From assembly GCF_009789225.1 (NCBI RefSeq), contig NZ_WSTA01000023.1, positions 1-49,337 of the forward strand: DNA of 49,337 nt, read 5' to 3'. Below the pieces are notes generated by a model, which saw nothing but the letters and a program-made list of their open reading frames with translations, was not told where the DNA came from and searched no databases. Made by a program: the position numbers and the translations under genes. Below are positions 44,627-49,337 of the stretch, piece by piece; positions within the stretch are counted from its first letter, which is position 1; every line of letters starts with the position of its first letter. The DNA comes from Agromyces seonyuensis. Lineage in GTDB: Bacteria; Actinomycetota; Actinomycetes; Actinomycetales; Microbacteriaceae.

Positions 44627-45505
44627 ATGGAACTGACTGATCTGATGCGGCACCTTGGCACTCCGGCTTACGAGCGAGACGGGGTGGTCTTGTTTCGTGG
44701 CGACTGTGTAGACGGCATGAGGTCCCTGCCTGAGGGGTGGGCCGACCTAGTAGTAACCAGCCCTCCGTACAACATCGGCAAAGAGTATGAGCAGCGGCTA
44801 GATCTTGGTCAATATCTGGATTGGACAGAGCAGTGGATCGGTGCCGCGCATAGGGCGTCCACCGCTAACGGGCAGTTCTGGCTCAACTTGGGCTACTTGG
44901 AAGTCAAGGGTCGTGGTCGCGCCGTACCCATCCCGTATCTCATGTGGGACCGAACCCCGTTCTACCTTCGCCAAGAAGTCGTGTGGTCCTATGGGGCCGG
45001 CACGACCTCGAGTCGGGCTTTTGCACCCAGGAATGAGAAGGTGCTGTGGTACGTCAAGGACCCTGATGCTTACTACTTTGACCTCGACTCAGTGCGTGAT
45101 CCAGACGTCAAGTACCCGAATCAGAAGAAGAATGGCAAGCTCAAGGTTAATCCGTTGGGGAAGAACCCCGGTGATGTCTGGTATATCCCAAAGGTAACGT
45201 CAGGATACCGACGCTCGTCGAAGGAGCGCACGCCGCACCCGGCGCAGTTTCCTGAGGCGCTAATCGAGAGGATTATTCTCGCGTGCACGCGGCCCGGGGA
45301 TATCGTCTTGGACCCCTTCATGGGCTCAGGGACAACGGCTGCAGTCGCGGCTCGACTCGGCAGGCGATGCGTCGGTTTCGAGTTGCGGGACGATTATCTC
45401 CGAGTTGCCGTATCACGGATTGAGGGCCTCCTCGACATGCGGGCGTCGCAGCTTTCAATCGTCGAAAACGATGGCGAGTTGCGACCCATAGACAATGCTG
45501 GGTAG
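44627..45505 (+). CDS. Type II DNA methyltransferase, beta class (likely N4-cytosine)
   Basis: 292 residues. Motif IV is TSPPYNIG (44-51), and motif I DPFMGSGTTAAV is near residue 228, so motif order is beta class. SPPY favours N4-cytosine methylation, though some adenine enzymes also have it. It modifies the site cut by the convergent endonuclease. ATG 44627 is chosen from the protein start; the ribosome binding site is weak. Codon use is less GC-biased than in neighbours, suggesting separate acquisition. Its 3' end overlaps the endonuclease gene by 51 bp. Confidence 0.88.
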   Translation: MELTDLMRHLGTPAYERDGVVLFRGDCVDGMRSLPEGWADLVVTSPPYNIGKEYEQRLDLGQYLDWTEQWIGAAHRASTANGQFWLNLGYLEVKGRGRAVPIPYLMWDRTPFYLRQEVVWSYGAGTTSSRAFAPRNEKVLWYVKDPDAYYFDLDSVRDPDVKYPNQKKNGKLKVNPLGKNPGDVWYIPKVTSGYRRSSKERTPHPAQFPEALIERIILACTRPGDIVLDPFMGSGTTAAVAARLGRRCVGFELRDDYLRVAVSRIEGLLDMRASQLSIVENDGELRPIDNAG

Positions 45506-46114
45506 TGAGGAGGCCTGGCCGGTTTCGGCAGTCTGGGCGATCCAATCCGTACTATCGATCCAGCCAAAACGTACTCGTCGGATTCGCGGCTGGTTTCTGC
45601 CTGCTTCCCTCCAGCTCTGGAAGTTTACGGCGATGTAGTAGCCGGACTTGGCCTTTTTTCCCCGGCCCGAGTTCTCGACTCCGTAGCTTCGGTTTCCATA
45701 AATCAGGTTCGAGTTTGATGAGGTCTTTACCTCAGTAGAGAAACGAAGATCGGGTTCGAAGACGAGGTCCTTCTCGGACGCTTCGGAGTCCTTTCGCCAC
45801 CCATTATGGCTGGAACTGACTCGTAGTGGGATCAGTTCGTGAAGGAGGAAACCCATTATCTGAGGAGTGGGGAAGATATCGATGCCGATTCTTCCGACTC
45901 CAATTGTTGACGTGAAGATGTCCTCCCACGCGTCTAGTACAGCGTTAGTAACGTCCTGCCCAGAAAGCGGATGTTCCCGTAGCAACTCGCGGGTTACCGC
46001 TTGTCGCTCGTTGTCGGGAACATCGAAGTACGGGCTCTCGCTCGACTTCGGACGGCTCCAGAAGATGGTGGAGCCCTCGCGAAAGCGAAGGTCGTCGGTC
46101 CAGTGGTAGGTCAC
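45455..46114 (-). CDS. Type II restriction endonuclease, ScaI-like
   Basis: 219 residues. The catalytic PD-(D/E)xK core is FEPDLRFSTEVKTSS, followed by IYGNRSYG, KKAKSGYYIAVNF and RFGWIDSTDWIAQ. This block order matches my recollection of the ScaI (RE_ScaI) family, which cuts AGTACT; not confirmed by search. GTG 46114 is the only reasonable start. It is tail-to-tail with its methyltransferase, with a 51-bp overlap. In the element it may stabilise carriage or exclude competing phages. Confidence 0.75.
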   Translation of the reverse strand: MTYHWTDDLRFREGSTIFWSRPKSSESPYFDVPDNERQAVTRELLREHPLSGQDVTNAVLDAWEDIFTSTIGVGRIGIDIFPTPQIMGFLLHELIPLRVSSSHNGWRKDSEASEKDLVFEPDLRFSTEVKTSSNSNLIYGNRSYGVENSGRGKKAKSGYYIAVNFQSWREAGRNQPRIRRVRFGWIDSTDWIAQTAETGQASSLPSIVYGSQLAIVFDD

Positions 46115-46496
46115 GGTCGGAGCATACTGGGACCCGGCTAGACCGGACTCGCTCGTTCACGAATGACTTGAAGCTCCTGGCTAGCCGCTAGCGTTTCGGG
46201 CGCTGGTTCGATGCCCGACCAGCGCACTCCGCGTGGCCACCGCCCGGTCTTGCTAGCTGGCCGACTTGCGTCCGCGGCGTGGCACCATGCAGCCATGGTG
46301 TCAGCGGTGTGTGCGTTCTGAGTCCTTGAACTGATGAGCGAAGTGCCGAACGAGGTGTTCCAGGGGCTGGCGCGCACGGCGCGAATCAGGGCGCGACGAG
46401 AGGGCGCTGCCGAGGCATCCTGAGTCGATCTGAGGCGCTGAGGGCGCTGAATCGAATCGATTATCGACCCAGCGCCCTCGGCGCGTACACGCGCCG
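46115..46496. other. Non-coding gap with hairpin motif copy C
   Basis: 382 bp. No ORF with a start signal is convincing; a 29-codon frame at 46334-46423 has no ribosome binding site. It may contain the endonuclease promoter and decayed sequence. The right end holds the hairpins at 46435-46495. Confidence 0.4.
46435..46495. repeat. Hairpin with conserved loop motif, copy C, plus second hairpin
   Basis: 15-bp arms (46435-46449 and 46470-46484, one G-T) enclose AATCGAATCGATTATCGACC, the same loop motif as copies A and B. It is followed by GGCGCGT-AC-ACGCGCC (46480-46495). It lies at the 3' end of the minus-strand gene at 46497, so a terminator function for the integrase operon is possible. Confidence 0.75.
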
Positions 46497-47282
46497 CTAG
46501 AGGCGCAGTACCCGCTGTTCGGCATCCGGATCGTCTTCCCACGGGGGCGCGGTGACTTCTTCGCGCTGCTTTGCACCGTCCTCGTCGTACCATTCGACAG
46601 AGAAGCGCACACCCAGGTACTCGCCTTCCTCAGCCACCTGGGCGACGAACTGCTCGCTTACCTTCCCACTGAGAGAAGCCCAGTGCCCGGCGTCCCTGAC
46701 GCGCACGCGCGACGTACCTTCGATCCGTACCTCGTTGGCAACGCTGCGAGGAACGTGATTCGTGATGTCGAAGAACGAGTTGGGCGTTCCGTCATCGTGG
46801 GCGAGCCATTCGATGTCCCACCTTGGGCGAGGCAGAGGCGGGCTCGTAGGCGCGAGCGGTTCGGCCACCGCACTGGCGCCTGGTCCGCGCTTGATCTCAC
46901 TCTCGAGGCTCACTACCAACGCTGCGACAGCCTCGTGGTTCTTCTCTTGGCGATCGAGCCGCTGCTTGATCGCCTTGAAGTCGGCGTCGAGGGCGATCCT
47001 CAACCGAGCATCGCCTTCCAACGCAGACTTCTTCGCCGCGCCTTGAACCTCGGAGTCGCCGAACTTCAGTGATTTCCGCAGCCGGTCGAGCTCCCTGGTG
47101 TGCCTCCTGGCGCTGACTGGGTGCCACGCCCAGAGCCACGTGAGTGCGCGCCTGATGTAGGGTCCCACCTTCGGCAGGTGAGAGAGTGCCCAACCCAGCG
47201 CGAGCAAGATCAGACCGCCGACTACAGTCGCGGCGAGCTGGTTCTCATTGGCCCAGGTCCAGAAGCCATGCCACGCATCCAC
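46497..47282 (-). CDS. Membrane-anchored coiled-coil protein of unknown function
   Basis: 261 residues. One transmembrane helix at about 16-38 (ATVVGGLILLALGWALSHL), a basic linker, a helical coiled-coil-like stretch at about 75-130 with many Lys/Asp/Ala, a Pro-rich linker, and a beta-rich C-terminal domain (WDIEWLAHDDGTPNSF, VRFSVEWYDEDG). The GTG start at 47282 is 18 bp after the integrase stop on the same strand, so it is probably co-transcribed. No family recognised. The build suggests a membrane sensor or exclusion protein; that is a guess. Confidence 0.65.
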   Translation of the reverse strand: MDAWHGFWTWANENQLAATVVGGLILLALGWALSHLPKVGPYIRRALTWLWAWHPVSARRHTRELDRLRKSLKFGDSEVQGAAKKSALEGDARLRIALDADFKAIKQRLDRQEKNHEAVAALVVSLESEIKRGPGASAVAEPLAPTSPPLPRPRWDIEWLAHDDGTPNSFFDITNHVPRSVANEVRIEGTSRVRVRDAGHWASLSGKVSEQFVAQVAEEGEYLGVRFSVEWYDEDGAKQREEVTAPPWEDDPDAEQRVLRL

Positions 47283-47300
47283 GTGGAAGAAGATAGCGAC

Positions 47301-48860
47301 TCACGAGGATGCGGCGCTCGCTTGCTCCCACTGCCATACGATCTTCACGCGCTTGGACGCGACCTCGATCATCCGAGCGCGCTGACGCTCGCGGTACGCA
47401 TCGTCCGTCTCACCTCTCAGCCTGAAGGTCGTTCGGGCGACGCCCTCAGGCCACTCGTTCACGACGATCCGGTCGATGTACAGCCGCAGGAACGCGCGGC
47501 GGCTGCCGGGCGCCCAGGTCCGCCAGCTGTGCAGCGTGCCGTTCGACAGGAAGCCTGCCAGGGAGGGTGCCCCGAGCAGTGCATCCAGGCGCTTGCCGAT
47601 ACCTTCAAGCTCGGCGTCGATGCGGGCCACCTCGGCTACCGATTCGCGCTCGCTCATGACGCCGAGTACGTAGGCACGCCCTGCCCGCTCTCGCTGATCA
47701 CGCAACGCCGACCGTTCGGCTTTGAGCGCGTCGATCTTCGCGTCTGTCTCGGGCGTCTGCTGGGCAAGCTGCTGAGGCCAGCGCTCTGACGACTCGATGC
47801 TCCGAATGAGCACGCCGAACACGTATTCTTCGAGCGAGTCGTGGTCGATGGCGATCCGACCGGTGCTGCGAGGCTTGCCGTTCTTGCCAATGACCTCCGG
47901 GTGCTTGTCCAGTGCCGGATTTACCCGGGGCAGGCATCCGAGCGAGACCTGGGCCCGGCCTGCGACCTCGCGCTTCATCGAGGCGACGAGCTTCCCGCCG
48001 CAGATCCCGCAGACCGCGAGACCGCCCGAGAGTGTGTACTTCGCTGACTTGCGGCCATCCGGGTTCGGTGCCCACGACTTGCGGCTGTCTCCGAGCAACG
48101 CCCCGAGCCGGTCGAAGGTGCGCTGATCGAGGATCGGCTCCCAGCCCTGGACGCCGGCCTTGGTCTCACCGATCAGCGACCGGTTCAGGAGGTTCGCCCG
48201 GAGGTTCGTCTGTCGCCAGTGCTTGCCCGAGCGCGTGGCGCGCTTCGGCACCGCGGCGGATCCGACTCGAGGACGGTTCCAATCGGCGACGATCGATGCC
48301 AACGGCTCGCGGTCATCGAGCAAGCGCCGCGCAGCCTCGCGCAGCATGTCGGCTTCCTTCTTCGCCTCAACGAGCGTGCCGTCCTTGAGGCGGAACCCGA
48401 ACGGGGGAGTCCCGCCATGCCACTTGCCCTGCTCCGCACGCTGCGCCTTCTGGCGCTTGATGCGCTCAGAGGTTCGTCGCGTCTCGAATCGCGCGATGCC
48501 TGCAAGCATCGTGGCTCGGAACTCACCGTCGGCGGTTGTGAGGTCGATCTCGCCGTTCACGGTGACGACCGGCACGCCTGCGTCGATGAGGGTGTTGAGG
48601 TCCTTGGTGGACCGGAGTAGACGGTCGAGGTCGACTGCAACCAGGACATCGAAGTCCCGATGCTCATCGAGCATGCGCGCCCAGCCGGTGCCTGCACCTC
48701 GCGTTGCCGAAGCACGGACCTCGTTGTCCTCGTACGTCGCGACGATTGTCCAACCGCGCGCCTCCGCGAGGGATCTGCAGCGCGCGCGCTGGCGCTCGAT
48801 TCCCTCAGGGTTGTCGATGCTCTGGCGCAGGTAAAGCGCCGCTCGGCGGTTCGATTCCAT
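47301..48860 (-). CDS. int: Large serine integrase
   Basis: 519 residues. Catalytic domain 1-150 with Ser14 in ALYLRQSIDNPEGIERQR, VAVDLDRLLRSTKDLN and ARFETRRTSERIKRQ; recombinase domain with PFGFRLKDG, NLLNRSLIGE; zinc ribbon CGICGGKLVAS with a later Cys in LGCLP; and a coiled coil at about 395-450 (DALKAERSALRDQRERAGRA). Such integrases join attP and attB without host factors and need a directionality factor to excise. ATG 48860 is 28 bp from the attR core, placing attP directly before the gene. The target here is yifB/comM. No ribosome binding site is obvious. Confidence 0.95.
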   Translation of the reverse strand: MESNRRAALYLRQSIDNPEGIERQRARCRSLAEARGWTIVATYEDNEVRASATRGAGTGWARMLDEHRDFDVLVAVDLDRLLRSTKDLNTLIDAGVPVVTVNGEIDLTTADGEFRATMLAGIARFETRRTSERIKRQKAQRAEQGKWHGGTPPFGFRLKDGTLVEAKKEADMLREAARRLLDDREPLASIVADWNRPRVGSAAVPKRATRSGKHWRQTNLRANLLNRSLIGETKAGVQGWEPILDQRTFDRLGALLGDSRKSWAPNPDGRKSAKYTLSGGLAVCGICGGKLVASMKREVAGRAQVSLGCLPRVNPALDKHPEVIGKNGKPRSTGRIAIDHDSLEEYVFGVLIRSIESSERWPQQLAQQTPETDAKIDALKAERSALRDQRERAGRAYVLGVMSERESVAEVARIDAELEGIGKRLDALLGAPSLAGFLSNGTLHSWRTWAPGSRRAFLRLYIDRIVVNEWPEGVARTTFRLRGETDDAYRERQRARMIEVASKRVKIVWQWEQASAASS

Positions 48861-48887
48861 ACAAGTAATAATATCTGCACTATGGCT

Positions 48888-48893
48888 GAGGCG
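48888..48893. other. attR core
   Basis: GAGGCG, second copy. To the right yifB coding sequence resumes in frame. The element contributes an ATG at 48882-48884 in the same frame. Confidence 0.85.
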
Positions 48894-49337
48894 GCGGAGT
48901 TCCCGGCCGCGGTGCTCGACGTGCTGCGGCAGCCGCTGGAGTCGGGCGAGATCACGATCCATCGGGCCAACGCCGTCGCCCGGTTCCCGGCGCGCTTCCA
49001 GCTCGTGCTCGCGGCGAACCCGTGCCCGTGCGGCAAGTGGGGCCTCGACGGCGGTGACTGCACGTGCCCGCCGGCCGCCCGCCGCCGATACCTCGGTCGG
49101 TTGTCCGGGCCGCTGCTCGATCGTGTCGACGTGCAGATCTGGGTGCCGCGGCTCTCGCCCGCGGCGCTGCGACGGGCCGCGGCGGCGGACGCCGATGGCA
49201 CCCGGCTGACGAGCGCGATGGCCCGGGAGCGCGTCGTCGCCGCGCGCGCGGTCGCCGCCGAGCGGCTCGCCGGGACCCCCTGGCGCACGAACGCCGAGGT
49301 GCCGGGCCCGTGGCTGCGCGGTCGCGGGTTCCACCCG
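48888..49337 (+). pseudogene. comM: yifB/comM 3' part, continues beyond window
   Basis: 150 codons, open to the window end. Begins EAAEFPAAVLDVLRQPLESG, directly continuing Walker B of the 5' part; contains IHRANAVARFPARFQLVLAANPCPCG with sensor 1 Asn, the Cys-rich insertion GDCTCPP, and RYLGRLSGPLLDRVDVQI with the arginine finger, all normal YifB/ComM. The last 20 or so codons and stop lie outside. It has no native start; the ATG given by the element (48882) could allow translation of the fragment, but no ribosome binding site precedes it. Confidence 0.96.

Larger units (their letters stand above)
36473..48893. mobile_element. 12.4-kb integrated element in yifB/comM, probable phage satellite
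   Basis: Bounded by GAGGCG at 36473-36478 and 48888-48893; one copy plus the interior is 12,415 bp. Contents from left: major capsid-like protein, a Cys-rich protein, TerS-like protein, two small ORFs, an HTH regulator and small ORFs, Prim-Pol, RecA-like helicase, iterons, small acidic ORFs, serine resolvase, type II R-M pair, membrane/coiled-coil protein, large serine integrase. It has lower-GC patches (42.6-43.2 and 44.6-46.1 kb) unlike the host. Large terminase, portal, protease, tail, lysis, relaxase and FtsK/TraA-like genes are not seen. Replication module plus own integrase and a few packaging genes fit a phage-inducible island; a reduced prophage is the alternative. Confidence 0.85.

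Noticed and set aside
46334..46423. 29-codon plus-strand ORF after the endonuclease
   Set aside because: No ribosome binding site, no overlap with neighbours and no recognisable sequence.
36473..48893. AbaR/Tn7-like transposon in comM
   Set aside because: No tniABC or other DDE transposase, no terminal inverted repeats and no 5-bp target duplication; a large serine integrase and a 6-bp shared core explain the junctions.
36473..48893. Integrative conjugative or mobilisable element
   Set aside because: No relaxase, coupling protein, FtsK/TraA-like or type IV secretion gene is visible.
36473..48893. Complete prophage
   Set aside because: Only 12.4 kb, with no large terminase, portal, protease, tail, tape measure or lysis gene.

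Overview
The window is very GC-rich and carries smc, ftsY, ffh, rpsP-khpA-rimM, trmD, map, rplS, lepB, rnhB, a DUF2469 gene, yraN and yifB/comM in a synteny typical of Actinomycetota. Frequent GTG starts, stop/start overlaps (ATGA, GTGA, TGATG) and TAnnnT boxes 6-10 nt before start codons fit an actinobacterium, most likely Microbacteriaceae. The genus cannot be fixed from the sequence alone.

Layout. 1-8 kb: a GNAT acetyltransferase (cut by the window edge), smc, a membrane protein, ftsY, a DUF2004-like gene and ffh. 8-10.4 kb: two paralogous secreted proteins with Asp-rich 45-residue repeats; they share a perfect 188-bp block. 10.4-13.8 kb: a GH1 beta-glucosidase behind an 18-bp palindrome, a small membrane protein and a YbdK-type carboxylate-amine ligase. 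14.1-15.4 kb: rpsP-khpA-rimM. 15.5-29.3 kb: a complete nitrate assimilation block (nasA, mobA-moeA, nasB, narK, a HemD/winged-helix regulator resembling NnaR, cobA, nirB, nirD, a sirohydrochlorin chelatase) placed between rimM and trmD, which are normally neighbours. NarK imports nitrate, NasA/NasB reduce it with Moco made by MobA/MoeA, and NirB/NirD reduce nitrite with siroheme made by CobA and the CbiX-like chelatases. Three GGTAACACC sites with 11-bp-phased half-sites (GlnR-like, inferred) lie upstream of narK, between nirB and nirD, and upstream of a second CbiX-like gene. 29.4-36.5 kb: trmD, cbiX-like 2, map, a membrane protein, rplS, lepB, rnhB, DUF2469, yraN and the first part of yifB/comM.

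Mobile element. yifB/comM is split inside its Walker B motif by a 12,415-bp element (36473-48893, including both 6-bp core copies). Joining the two halves at the shared GAGGCG restores the reading frame exactly. A large serine integrase reads inward from the right end. The element has a probable major capsid protein, a TerS-like protein, small regulators, a Prim-Pol primase, a RecA-like helicase, a ten-copy iteron array next to the helicase gene (probable origin), a small serine resolvase, a convergent type II restriction-modification pair (ScaI-like) and a membrane/coiled-coil protein. No large terminase, portal, tail, lysis, relaxase or conjugation genes are visible. The best reading is a phage satellite (PICI-like, encoding its own capsid) in an actinobacterium, or less likely a heavily reduced prophage. 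A hairpin or loop motif containing TCGAATCGAATATCGACC-like sequence recurs three times in its intergenic regions and is unexplained.
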